The notes under the pieces were generated by a model. The model was given only the letters and a program-made list of their open reading frames with translations. It was not told the DNA's origin and did not search any database. A program made the position numbers and the translations under genes. Shown here piece by piece: positions 47,389 to 58,726 of a DNA stretch of 64,000 nt. Positions within the stretch are counted from its first letter, which is position 1. Every line of letters begins with the position of its first letter. Source of the stretch: Monomorium pharaonis (Eukaryota; Arthropoda; Insecta; Hymenoptera; Formicidae); assembly GCF_013373865.1 (NCBI RefSeq), contig NC_050476.1, positions 2,402,501 to 2,466,500 of the forward strand, in the 5' to 3' direction.

Positions 47389-50324
47389 GTCATTTGAATT
47401 GAAGCCGATATTTAGAATGAAATACCAGTATCTTGATCCCGCGATATGTTATTTAACATTTTTATATTTTATTTTATGTTATTTACTTGAAAAAAAAAAG
47501 ATTATTGGGGTAGGTCGGAGTACGACAAGTTTCTCTTTCCATTCAGTTTCCGCTTACTGTTTCGTTTGCATGCATCTTTTCTCAATGATTGCTCTTTCCT
47601 CGGTCGTATCTCGTCTCTCAACGTCGGATGTATCTCTTTAGTAGAATATTGTACGATTTCCCGCGTCGGCAAAAGTATACGCCATAATAAACGTTACGTG
47701 AGAGATGAAAGGTAGCGCTGAGAGGGATTCTTTCGGCTGCAGGATGTTTGACGCCCACATATCTCGACGATGGATTCCCGGATCCATCCTCGCTGCGAGG
47801 GAAACGTCGCGCAGATAACAGGCTTGTGTGCGAGGGTGGCCGGGTCGGGATGATGCCGCGGCATCGGAAACAGCGGGAACGAGAGAGAAAGGCATTCTAA
47901 CGCGTCGGGTATACGACGCTATTATTTACGCTAGAGCCGGAAGAAATATTACATTTTCAAACCACCCTCTCTTTCTCCTCCCTTTTCTATCCTTTCTCCT
48001 CTGTCCTCCTCCTCCGCACACTCGCGTTTCCCTCCTCTGCCACCGATCTGATCTCCTCCTCCGCGCTCTCGTTTACTTCCCATCTTTCCGGCTCCACGGC
48101 GCGCGGAAGGAAGGCAGAGAGCCGCAGTTGAGGTGTGCGCGCCGCTCTCTTCATTACCATTTATAGTGATTCCTGAACCACTCTCGGAACGCTCGCGCAA
48201 ACGTAAAAACGCGTGCCCGCGAATTGATATACGCTAGCCCGCGGAATCAGCAGCCGGTGTCTACCGTGTGCCCTTCTTTATCGGATCTTCTCCTCCCCTT
48301 TTCTCATCTTCGGTTCGCCGTCGCCTACGCTGGTGGACGTTACATTAGCGCATGCATCACCCGTTTAACGATTTCTGTTCTCGGAACAACGTTAAATATT
48401 CCGATCAATTAACTGACGGCCGCGCGCGTATTCTTTATATTTTTATGCCGGCAAATGGATGGATCGTCCAGAATGGAATGCAATCGATAATCAACGAACA
48501 TTCGACAACCATCTATACCGTCGTAATATTTTGTGGCGCGCTATGGCGCTGTGAAAAACTACGGAAATGTGCAGCGCGCTGCATATTTACCTTCGAAAAT
48601 TTATTTAACGCAACAATAAAAAAAAACGTTTATATTTATAAACGTAGTGTGCTTTGATTTTGCGCGCGCTGTGTTTTACGCTGGAAAAAAAAAACAAATT
48701 CGGAGAGAAATTTGCAATTTTAATGAAAACTCTATACGTGCGCGACCGTGAATAAACAAATTTCAATAACGTCGCGCGTAGCGTCTCGCGTGTACTTAAA
48801 CGTCTTGCACGACCGCAAAAAGTCTTTCTATTACATCGAGATCACGACACGCCAGCCCCCTTTTCTCGGACTTGTTCGGCATCAATTTGTACATTTCCCG
48901 GTTTCTTACGCCGCTTCTTCTCTCAAGGAAACAGGGACCGGCGCGAGGAGACACGTGTAATGCCTGGCATCGTCTCGCGGTGACAACCGTGACGGAGTAC
49001 GTTTTACCCGGGGCCGTCCCGTTTTTCGAAAGCTTGCTCGTTTCACCTCGCCACTTGGCTTCCCTGACCGATGCTGTTATACTCCACCGAATTGCAACGC
49101 CGGATGCAATCAGCTTTATAATTCGGACGCGACGTAGAGTCGCGTTTACCCTTCGGCTGACGTTATTCTGCCGCGGGTAATCGTTAGCGACGATGATGCT
49201 ACAATGTGAAATCGCATGATAGCCGCTTCGTTATTTGAAACTTTTACAAACAACACGAGAATTACGCCATAAAAAAAATGTATCTCTGAAGATACAATTA
49301 TAAAGGGTATTATCCAAAAATTAAGCAGAAATTATTAAAATTAGAATTGACATTAAGCCAAGCAAGTAATATTAATATTATATTATAGCGTCTCAAATGA
49401 GTTTTCTAATTTCGTGGTTATTTCTCAACAAGATTGTAGAATTATATAACTAGTTGATCTTGTGAGACTACTTCTTCAGTTAAGATTTCTTAATCAAACT
49501 AGTTAAGTATAATTGAACTTCGTTTCACGAGGACAACTCTGATTAGAATAGATCCTTCTGGAAGAGAGAAATTTTGCTATTAGGATCATTTCAGGAATAC
49601 ATCGCCGCATTTCCACGCGTATATCTTCGCGTTTATCTCATTTTTTCGCGCAGGCTTTTATTTTTTTCTTATTTTCCCTCAAATGGCCAGCCGAAAACGA
49701 ACCCGCATCAAACGAATCGTTTCCCCCCACTTTTGCCGTGACGTTTCCCAGCATTTCGCTTTTCCTCTCACGGAGAACCTGACGCGGTGCTTTTTCTTTC
49801 TCATCTACCGTGGAATGTTAACGACTTTCGAACGATAACGCCGTGACTCCACTTAAACGATTCTCTCGGCGCTTAACGAGTCCTCGTGCCGTGGCTTAAG
49901 GGAATGATTAACGAATGCAAATAATACAAACATTGCGAGCCGAACGGACGCGCAGTCGTTAGTCGAATAAACGACAGAAGGCACTTTTCCTGTTAATGTG
50001 CGAGGAGAGAAGTAACTGGTTGTTACAGCTACGATCAGATTTATGAAGGCAATCATCATAAAGATGCTTCCGTATCAATAACGAGAAATGAATTCGTAAT
50101 CATTTTGCGATGGGTGTATCAGTGAATAATCAGTTACTGTGAAATGATTAAATTTATAATTATCTCTGTAAAACAATGTCACATAAAGCAATGCAATTGT
50201 AGTTTTTAAAAAAATGAGAAGAAGCTATTCTATTGTTCATTAGTGATAGATGTTGTTTACTGTAGTGCTTTATAATAATTTATTAACTTTGGTAGTTCCA
50301 TTAACGTTTCTGCCCATTCGACAG
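47389..50324. other. Non-coding stretch, no gene recognised
   Basis: GC/CT-rich blocks at 47820-48360 and 48720-49180 give short overlapping frames on both strands. AT-rich DNA at 49260-49560 and 50040-50300 holds no feature I can support. Confidence 0.5.
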
Positions 50325-50613
50325 GCTCGGTCACCATGGCGATGATGGAGATTCTCGCGATTGTTTTTGCGACGGTGAATGCGCCGAACCGCGGATTTTA
50401 AACACGCCATTACGCAAATTAACTTTTACATCGCCGACGCCTACGAGAATTGTGACAAAGGGAAACAGAAGAGAGAAAGAGAAGCGAGACGGCTCTTGGC
50501 TCGACGCCAGAAGTTTACTTGCCCTGGATGTTTTCGCATTCGTCGCCTTCAAATTCGATGCGTATATACATTATCTTCGTTTCTCCTCTCGCGTCGTCGG
50601 ATCTCGTCTGTAA
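50325..50613 (+). CDS. Weak candidate terminal exon, 95 codons
   Basis: The acceptor GTTTCTGCCCATTCGACAG precedes a frame (first base belongs to the previous codon) that stays open for 95 codons to TAA at 50611. It begins LGHHGDDGDSRDCFCDGECA, then EPRILNTPLRKL, and ends FSSRVVGSRL. The early part is acidic with three closely spaced cysteines and the middle is basic (KGNRREKEKRDG). There is no ATG at its start, so it would only be an internal or last exon. No poly(A) signal is seen within 80 bases after the stop. The acceptor is moderate and the length is not exceptional for GC-rich DNA, so this is weak. Confidence 0.13.
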
Positions 50614-50912
50614 AAATTTATTAAGCATTTAACCGTCACATTTTTAACAACTTTGTCTCATATTGACCCTGACAGAAATTACGTAAAATATAATGGAGCC
50701 TTATATTTTACGTAAAACATGCGAAACTTGCATCGAGATGCCGTCTTCATTTTGCCTTGTAAAATTGCGTAAGCGAAACGTGGCCAGTAGATGCGGTCAG
50801 ATTAGTCAGACAGTCCGGCTTGTCCAACTCCAAGTAGAACGACTCTAGCTAAAAAGATCCACCCTGAACACGTATCATGGGAATAGATGCGAGAGACAGA
50901 GATGAGGGGAGG

Positions 50913-50914
<2 letters not shown>

Positions 50915-50972
<58 letters not shown>
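50915..50972. repeat. (GA)29 microsatellite
   Basis: Uninterrupted GA run. Both + frames across it read alternating Arg-Glu. The opposite-strand Ser-Leu frame arises from the same repeat. Confidence 0.97.
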
Positions 50973-50974
<2 letters not shown>

Positions 50975-51330
50975 CATCAGTCGAGAACGACACGGCCTTA
51001 TCTCGTCTCGAGGGACGGACTTCCGTAAAGTGCCGCGACGACGAATTCGTGTGCGTTCACAGCGACCATCCGCTCGCTCGTTCGCCCGCTCGGTGACCGC
51101 AGGGCTGCAGAGTAATTTGCAGCCATGAAGTTAAATATTCCCACGTGAAAAGTGTTTAGGCCGTCGTGGTCCACGGGGTGGTGGGAGGGGACTGTAGTAG
51201 GAGAGGTGACTGATGCGAGAGCGTGACTAATGCAGCGTCCCGCAGGACCCGCGGTTCTCTCGGTTCGCCCAGGTCCTTTCTGCCCCCGTTCGTGCTTACC
51301 CTTTTAACCCTGCCGACGTCCATCCTTTGA

Positions 51331-51336
<6 letters not shown>

Positions 51337-51374
<38 letters not shown>
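51337..51374. repeat. (CT)19 microsatellite
   Basis: Uninterrupted CT run 365 bp after the GA repeat and of the opposite purine/pyrimidine sense, so the two could pair as an inverted repeat in single-stranded DNA. Confidence 0.96.
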
Positions 51375-51377
<3 letters not shown>

Positions 51378-53108
51378 AACCCTGATGTCCTTCCGCGGCA
51401 TTTCCACCGCTGCCGCTGCTAAGCAATCCATCAAATAATCTGTTAAATATGAATGATTGCACTTGGAGGAGAAAGACCCTCGGGTGGCGCGCCCTAAATT
51501 TTCGACCCCTCGCGCGCACGACGAATTAGCGAAATTCAAAGACCGGTAATTCGCGATAGTGGATATCCTTGTCTGCGTTAGCGAGAGTCATCTCTCGCTC
51601 GGCGTCTGGATTTACAACGTTGTCTGACGGTTTTTAGAGATCTGCGATGGACGAAAATCTAGACAGATTTTCGAGGATGATTAATCAGACTGACAGGGGA
51701 GAGGATCTACATACATGTACGCAATGAAATTATACCTTGCTCCGTGATTAAGTTTTTACGTCATTTAGTTGTTTTTGGGAGCGCCGTGCGTGTAATTGCA
51801 ATTTTTTTGGCACTGCCATTAAAAGTCGCGGATCTGGGATACGCCTGGTTTTGCATTGAACCATCTTTTTCAAACTTTCAAAACTCTTTTCTCGGATTCT
51901 GAGTATTTATCTCGTAGCCACTTAAGCAGCATCAGGGTAATTAAGTTGAGAATATTCGTGCGGGGCCCTTTAGTGCATTGCGGAGCTTTTTGTTCTTCGC
52001 GGTAGTGACATTTTTCATCGTTTACCCCGGCTTTTTCGCCCTTCATCCTATTTCTCCCTTCGCAGTCTCTTCTTTAGCGGTATCCCACGGCCCGCATGTT
52101 TATTCAAGAGTCTCACGTACAAAAGATATTCCGCGGGCAAGGAACGTGACGCGTCTCTCTCCGGACGGGCGGCAGTTCTTTCTGGTACGAGCAAGAACGT
52201 CCGCCAAGCGGCGGCACGGAAACAGCGCGCGAAACACTGGATGGGGAGCGCCGGAAATGAAAAAGTTATGTTTCGACCTGCGAGCTTTCGAGCGCGGACT
52301 CGTTTCGTCTTTTCCGGCGCATTTGAGGTCCCCGCGGCGGGGTCGCTTTAAAAATAATCGAGGCGTACGACGAAAACGCGAGGAAAAGTGGGAAATGGGA
52401 AACGCTCGTGTGCAGTGTCGGCGATAAATTCGTTCGCATGCAACCTGGCAGAGCCGGGATCTCGTTGCATTCTACCGTCTTCTCGAAGAGAAACGTGGAT
52501 ATCTGGAAACAAATTCACTCGTTCCTTTCTTCGCGCAAATTTTGTATTTTTACGCGCAACGTGATTTACAATTAGTTGCACTACGCAAGTTAATGGTTAT
52601 TAGATCAGCGAAATTCGTATTTTGCAATTTATTTTTAAGGAATTTTCTGCGTTTACATAATTTGTTACACATATTTAAAACATAAACATATATGGAATAC
52701 TTTATGAATTTTTTGATTATACAAATAAAATTGCGCAAGTTGAAAACTCGGATGAAAAGACAGCGTCAAATGAAACTGCAAGCTCCGGACGACGAGATCA
52801 TTAAGGTGCATTTTTTTTCAAAGGCAGTTCTCTGGGAAACTGACGGATGAAAATAGTGGTACAACGGTTGCAGGATGCACGAAGAATACATCACTGAAAC
52901 ACGTAGCTGTCTAATGACTCTGATTCTCCGAGGGTGCCATTTAAATGCATGCTATTCATTCATCAACGGTCTAAATATTAATATTATACATCTTCTTTCA
53001 TTCAACCAAATTGTTGCATCTTACACGAGAGAATTTTGTCATGATATATTTGCATGCTATATTTACGTGTGTGTGTGTATATTAGGATATATCTTGAGAT
53101 ACTCAAAG

Positions 53109-53129
53109 ATATATATATATATATATATA
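53109..53129. repeat. (AT)n microsatellite
   Basis: About ten AT dinucleotides following a GTGTGTGTGT run near 53068-53078. Confidence 0.85.
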
Positions 53130-53818
53130 CCACCATTGTACCACTATATCAGCGCACGATGACAAGGATGTTATATATACGTTACGTTGATGAACTTCAC
53201 CCGCATAATAGCAAGGTTATTATCGAGGTACGATATTTAACTGCAACTATGTTTAGCTCGGAACATCAAGGATGGAAATTCTCCTGGATGGTAAGAGCCA
53301 TGAAAAAAGAAAGCGAGGCGGTGAAATTGTGATTGCGGTCTGTATTACACGCGGGGTGTACTTCGTGCGTGGGATGACGGAATGGTTACGTATATCCGTT
53401 TTAACAAGACAACGTCACGTAGCGATGCCGCGCGTTAGTGGATGAGACGGAAATCCGAGCGAGGCCGCGAAGTTGGATGCTGGAAATTCAAGCGCACGTC
53501 GGACTCGTTCGTATGTACGTGCTTCGTTCGCTGCTGGGTTCAACTGCTGATAGTTCTCATTGCGCGAAATCAGCCTCGTTATATCCAACACGAAAATATA
53601 TACTACATGCATGCACGCGTGTACACGTGCACAGCCGTACCTCGCCCACCAGCAATTCACCGGTTAATGCGAACTAATTACCGGTCGACTGGAAGTTAAA
53701 AAGTGCGGACAAGCCACCGCCGGCATCCGCTTACTCTACGTCCGCTTGGCGGCTTCCGTTTCGCTTGGTGTTGCCTGTGCGCTTACAATTCCCGTGAAAT
53801 GAAAGTTCCGCAAAGCGA

Positions 53819-53862
53819 CGACGGCGGCGGCGGCGGCGGCAGCGGCAGCGACGGCGACGGTG
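53819..53862. repeat. (GGC)n-type trinucleotide tract
   Basis: GACGGCGGCGG... with AGC/GAC interruptions. It reads poly-Gly/Ser/Asp on the + strand and proline-rich on the minus strand. Simple sequence. Confidence 0.85.
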
Positions 53863-56158
53863 GTGCGAGTTTCCACCTCTGCCCTCGCGATACTTTGTCT
53901 CGCGCCTCGCCGACCTCTCTCGCCGGGCCCGTTTTAATCCCCCGACATAATTTTTGCAACAAAGCGAAAGTACGCGGAACTATGTGGATGCCACTACGAG
54001 AACGCGATACCAAAGGTTTCTCCGCGTGGCTTCTCCGCCCGCTGTGCTTAACGAACTGTGTACGCGTTCCTTGGCGGTCGCTGGCGGAACTGGTTCTTCT
54101 TTGACTTGAAGCGCGAGCCTCCGCATAAAGGCTCAATCGGAATTTCGCGTGTAGAATCAACTTGGCTCTTTGCCGAGTATAACCATTACTACCTTTCATT
54201 ATTATTAAAATATTACTTTTCTTAGCTTTTCCTTTAATATGTTATTCCTTTAATATGTGCGGTATGTTGAAACAAAACGTTCGACAACAGCTCTGAATAA
54301 GACCGGAGGGTGAACCGAACTAAAGTTAAAATCCCCGTGCGCTACGTATCTATTGCTCCGTATCTCCTGCTAACGTCATTGACATCCTCTGGCTATTAAT
54401 GTGCTAACAATCTGTGTGCTCCCTCTCGAAGTCTGTTTATAACTTCAACTGTGCTGACTATGGAAGGTACGGTTATTTCGCCGAAGTGGAATTATATATC
54501 GGAGCTCCTGGGAAGACTGTTTCCGGAGCTCAAGCGTTCGTTACCTACGTGGGTGATGTAACGAAGGGTGGTATTCCGTCTCTGTCTCGCTCGCTTGCTC
54601 GCTCTCTTTCTCTCTTTCTGCTTAGGGTATAGCCCGAGGGGAGAACAAGGAGCGTTTAAGCAGCTTTCGTCGCACCGCCTCTGTAAGCTCGACCGGCACT
54701 AGTTTTCGTACTAATATTTGCCACTCGACTACCACCAGGCAACTCCGGGTTTCGGGCTGCTTCCTCCGTCCGTCCGTTCGTTTCGACCCTTCTCTCCCTC
54801 GCGGAGAGAAGCTTACTTCGCGTAAATTCAATTCGCATGCCTCCGAACGCGTCCAACTCCAATCCAAGATCCTGCAGGAGTGCGGACTGGCATGCCCGAT
54901 ATTCCGCGTGATTTCTGTTCGACTTCGATTTCTAGTCTCGATCCGAACTCCCGAGTAATGGAAATATCGGCGATATCTGCCCATTGTCGATGGTATTCTG
55001 CATTTGTAACTTATCTTTTCGTTATCTTATGTTTTATCTTACATTTATTTTATTTAAAAGATCGAAGAGAAATTATCTGCACAATAGAAATCGGTAAGAA
55101 GTCTCGCTGCCTTTTGAAATTTTCAGAAGTGTATTTATTTTTTCGAAAATTATATTCACCTTGCAGTGAAACGCTCCTTAATGAATTTATCGGTTATTGT
55201 GAAACTCGGCGCGTTAATAAACCAACGCGACGCGATTTATGATCGCGCAGAAATTGATTATACGCCAAGTTCGTCCACTCGCTCGGCTCTTTAATATTGA
55301 ACCCGCGACCATGTATTGCATTTTGTGTCCACGCGTTCGCCGATCGATTGGTGTGTTGCAATGCAAGGTTTATAATGCTGCACTCTATACGATAGTCTAA
55401 ATTTATTTCGCGGTAAGTCACGTCGGTATGCGAGAGCGTGCAACTTTACAGTTCGGCGGCAAGGCGGAGTACGAAGAAAGAGCTCAGGATCATAAATCGC
55501 AGAACGCTGGACTTTCTTCGACGGTAGAAATTGCGAAACTAAATTAATTACCTGTGAACCTGTGCGCATCGCGTGCGCACGCTACGCGAGAGAAAAGGGT
55601 GCTAATAAATGGTCACGGGTAAGGGGAGGAGGAAGGGTTTTTGAGACGCCCTAAAGGATAATAGTTACGCGAGGGTTTCGAGCGAACGACACCGCCGTCT
55701 CTCTCGAGCCATTAAAGCATACGGTTATATAGGCCAATCTATATTCGACATCGCGCTAATTATCTTTACTTTTGATCGACGAATTAGGAACTTGGAATAT
55801 AAAGCTCTTGCGAAACTTATTAATTATAACGAAAAGTTGTATGAAATAAATTTTTTCTCGTGTTACCCTTTTATCTTTTGTGCTACATAAAATTTTTAAG
55901 TTAATAAAATTTACTAGTTTTTCCACTGCAGGATTTACAAAAGATTCTCGTTAGATGAAATTGTACGGTACATTAAATATGATTACAATTAATTTAGCAT
56001 TGAATTTTTAATATATTTATTCTATGACATTTATTTCAACTTGAAAAACATTAAAGTTGATGCGATGGTCATTCTGTATATCGTTTTATCCAAAGTTATC
56101 AGAATACAATGTTTATCTCGGTTCATAGTTACAACGTCCAGCGCTTCCACATGTTACA

Positions 56159-56430
56159 GAATTTTCTCGCGATGATCGAGACATGGGGGAAGGAGCGATG
56201 ACGCTTTCGCCACTCATTTCATTAAATATGCAACAATTATTTCCGTATCTACAGCAGCACGTAGTCCTTCTCTGTCGTTTTGTGACGCTGCGAAATGGAC
56301 CTTATTTAGTTGACGGAGAGGAGAGCGCGGTACGACAGCGGTGAATTTTCTGCGTGGAAATTGGCGCGCCGTGCTGGCGCGTCCCTGTTACCTTATATGC
56401 CTCGTTAAATATGCAAGAATTATTTCCGTA
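56159..56430. repeat. Diverged tandem duplication, 183-bp period
   Basis: ATTAAATATGCAACAATTATTTCCGTA (56221-56247) recurs as GTTAAATATGCAAGAATTATTTCCGTA (56404-56430), with two differences in 27. GAATTTTCT at 56159 recurs at 56342. Both spacings are exactly 183 bp, so the pair looks like one old tandem duplication with two better-preserved blocks. The sequence between the blocks is poorly matched. Confidence 0.55.
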
Positions 56431-56588
56431 CGTTCCTAGATGCGTAACTCGCGAAATTGTTTGCGTCAAACAAAAATCGTCCATCATGCCACAGAATCAT
56501 CGAATAAGTTTTAAAGTATCTGCGATAACATGTAGCCGGTATCTTCAAACGTCAATTAGCCAAGAATCGCTAGAGTTTATTTTTTTAT

Positions 56589-56954
56589 ATGCAGTGTACA
56601 GAATACTGGTGGTTTTTCAAAGGCGACACTCACGTTCTCATCACGCGTTATATGCATTTAGAGTACATCTCGTGTGCGCGCGAATATTATGGACATCGTC
56701 CCAAGCCTGATAAAATACGCCTCGGGCCGCATACGCGCGAGTTACCCGAAATTATGGCCGAGGAATATTATTTCACCCTGCATAGCCCCTATTTAGACCT
56801 TCCCCCACGTGTCCCTCGCATGCCCGCTTCGAGTTATGCGGGATACCTTGCAAGTATCGCACTATATTACGAAGGCTACGGTCATCCCCGCCGCCGCCGC
56901 CGCCTCCGCCTCCGCCACCGCCGCTCTATGATATTCCGCTGCATATTTAACTAA
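56589..56954 (+). CDS. Hypothetical ORF, 121 codons, unrecognised
   Basis: An ATG at 56589 opens a frame beginning MQCTEYWWFFKGDTHVLI. Its middle part is rich in Tyr, Pro, Glu and His (for example REYYGHRPKPDKIRLGPH and PEIMAEEYYFTLHSPY) and is not low-complexity. It ends in an arginine-rich tail encoded by a (CCG)n tract. A GTAAGT donor lies just after the TAA stop. No domain or homologue is recognised, and there is no flanking exon or poly(A) signal. It is included because composition and length are better than most frames here, but it may well be non-coding. Confidence 0.15.
   Translation: MQCTEYWWFFKGDTHVLITRYMHLEYISCAREYYGHRPKPDKIRLGPHTRELPEIMAEEYYFTLHSPYLDLPPRVPRMPASSYAGYLASIALYYEGYGHPRRRRRLRLRHRRSMIFRCIFN
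56888..56924. repeat. (CCG)n trinucleotide tract
   Basis: CCG/CTC triplets with minor interruptions (CCGCCTCCGCCTCCGCCACC). Confidence 0.85.
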
Positions 56955-58549
56955 CTGTAAGTATGGGGGAATTCAGCGTAGTTTATGCGGCTTGCGCAAC
57001 GCGAGCAGGATTCATGGTTTTGCGCCAGCGATGTTTTGTGAATTTGGAAAATTGTGCTCGAGTTCTCCTCGACGGTGTCGCAACATTAATATGCATAATA
57101 AATTTACGATTAGCTTTTCGGAGCGAGGTTGTAGAAGCGGTCTGTGATAGAAATAAAGTTGATCGCCGAGCGCGATGCTTGCCAAAACGCTGCTTCGGCA
57201 ACTAAAATTTGAAAATTGAAGAATTACTAATACGGCAATTATGGAAATTCGCAGTTTTATATTATATTTCGATTAAATAATATGACAAATGACAATTTCA
57301 GATTACGTAATTAAAAAATTTTTTTTTTCAATAATTTTATACAATGTATTATCTCTATAATATAAATCATTACTTGAACTAGTGCAACAACGCTGTTTAC
57401 ATTATTTCTCCTGCACCATTGAGCGCAAAATGTGTAATTATGTAATCTTTAAATGGAAATGATTATGATAAAGCATGAATCGTAAAGAGTAGTGCGGAGT
57501 ACTGCCTGCTCGCTTCATACGCGAAAGCTATCGTGGAAAGGATCGCGTGTACTTTCACGACAGGTGAATGTTCACGATAACTATGTAGGTAGGGCCGTGT
57601 CCTGTGGCGGCACGTTGAAAAGAGATTGTAGCGAAAGATACTTTCTGACGGGAAAACTTATTTAAGTGACGACCTTTGTGCAGACGATAATGCTAATGAG
57701 TTAGATAAGCCATTATCACATTCCAGCGCCATTTATTTTTTCGCAACGCACGCTGTAAAGTAGATGAGTAATGCGGTTAAAATGCGCAGAAGTTAGACGC
57801 GCGATATTTTTCACGAAATCTAAAGGGTTTTTATCCGATTCGATACGCTACTTGTGTTGCTGCAGATTTACGAATATCCGGTACAAAAAGCACAAGAGCT
57901 TTTTCTACAAACAAGGAACGGCGTTGATGGGCATATCGGACGTATTTCATTATTTAATTAAAATCCGGCGTGGTATTCGTACGAGCGGGGCTGGCATCTG
58001 GAAGCCTGAGACTAACTCAGGAACAATGGGAACAAATATAAACGGCCGGTTTTTCGGTCTGGAAGGCGTAGGAGCCGAGAAAAAGAGAAAAAAGAAGTGC
58101 GAGAAAGACGCGTGCTAATTTGCGGGATATTGGCGGAGGCATGGATGCGGAGAGCGCACGGTCGGGCATCGAAACTTCAGACGAGAGCTTTTTGCGCTTC
58201 CCTTCGCGCTATACTTTCGTGCCGCGAATAATTATTGACGATTATTAACTGGTGAAGTTATAGGCGGGGAAAGTTCGTCGATGCGCTTCCTCGCGGCAGC
58301 TTTATAGAGTTGGAAATTAGACTATGTTCGCCATATAAATTAGATACGACGACCGATGGTTTATAATCGTAATAAAATACGACTTGATTAACGTTTGATC
58401 TTTATTAGTGAACATTGCGCAGCTCTATCGAATCTTTCTCGTAGCTCGATGTGTATGATGTTATCGAAGCTCTCTCTAAGCTCTGTCACATATTCGTATT
58501 CGTTTTGGTTTAATCGATGTTAGGCTCGTTTAAGCGATACGGGTTTGGT
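56955..58549. other. Non-coding stretch, no gene recognised
   Basis: The frames here are under 120 codons with no motif. AT-rich DNA at 57220-57380 is followed by mixed-composition DNA. Nothing further can be supported. Confidence 0.5.
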
Positions 58550-58675
58550 AACTTTAACTGATAACATAAAAGCCATCGGTTTCAGATTGTGGAACTTTAA
58601 CTGATACCGTGGAAGTTATCAGTTATAAGCTACGCAACTTTAACTGATAACTTTTAGGTTATCTGCTAAAGTTTG
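58550..58675. repeat. AACTTTAACTGATAAC motif array, 43-bp period
   Basis: AACTTTAACTGATA occurs at 58550, 58593 and 58636, exactly 43 bp apart each time. Inverted forms (GTTATCAGTTA at 58615 and GGTTATCTGCTAAAGTTT at 58658) lie between and after them. The direct and inverted copies can form small hairpins or act as a homotypic binding-site cluster. The array ends about 30 bp before the ATG at 58704. Confidence 0.65.
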
Positions 58676-58703
58676 AAATCTATATCGGATTCCTGAACGA
58701 AAA

Positions 58704-58726
58704 ATGTTGCGTATAGCATTCGCTAG
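58704..58726 (+). CDS. Weak candidate first coding exon (MLRIAFA), phase 2
   Basis: The start context GAACGAAAAATG has A at -3. The frame reads MLRIAFA and is then split by a perfect consensus donor, CTAG|GTAAGT, at 58726/58727. In-frame continuation without splicing stops at once (AGG TAA), so only the spliced reading would code for more. The motif array at 58550-58675 would be its proximal upstream DNA or leader. The exon is only 23 bp, so chance cannot be excluded. Confidence 0.22.

Larger units (their letters stand above)
50614..56588. other. Non-coding stretch with GA/CT microsatellites
   Basis: The CpG-rich blocks at 50960-51540, 52040-52440, 53400-54120 and 54620-54960 hold overlapping frames without recognisable domains. 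The stretch contains two long GA/CT repeats, a GGC tract, a TA repeat and a diverged 183-bp duplication, listed separately. The AT-rich 55000-55200 and 55740-56120 segments show nothing I can support. Confidence 0.5.

Noticed and set aside
50887..51096. + strand ORF with KCRDDEFVCVHSD, reminiscent of an LDL-receptor class A repeat
   Set aside because: Only two cysteines and an acidic pair are present and the other four cysteines of the fold are missing. It follows a GA repeat read as Arg-Glu. Treated as coincidence.
51156..51539. Minus-strand ORF with Arg-Glu repeats leading to a GTAAGC donor
   Set aside because: The RE repeat is simply the CT microsatellite read on the other strand. The frame has a non-ATG first codon and no acceptor. 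It would deserve a second look only if spliced reads exist.
51978..52427. 149-codon frame starting with a signal-peptide-like segment
   Set aside because: The frame has no ATG; the first possible codon is TTG and an upstream in-frame stop precedes it. The second half is GC-driven Arg/Ser-rich sequence.
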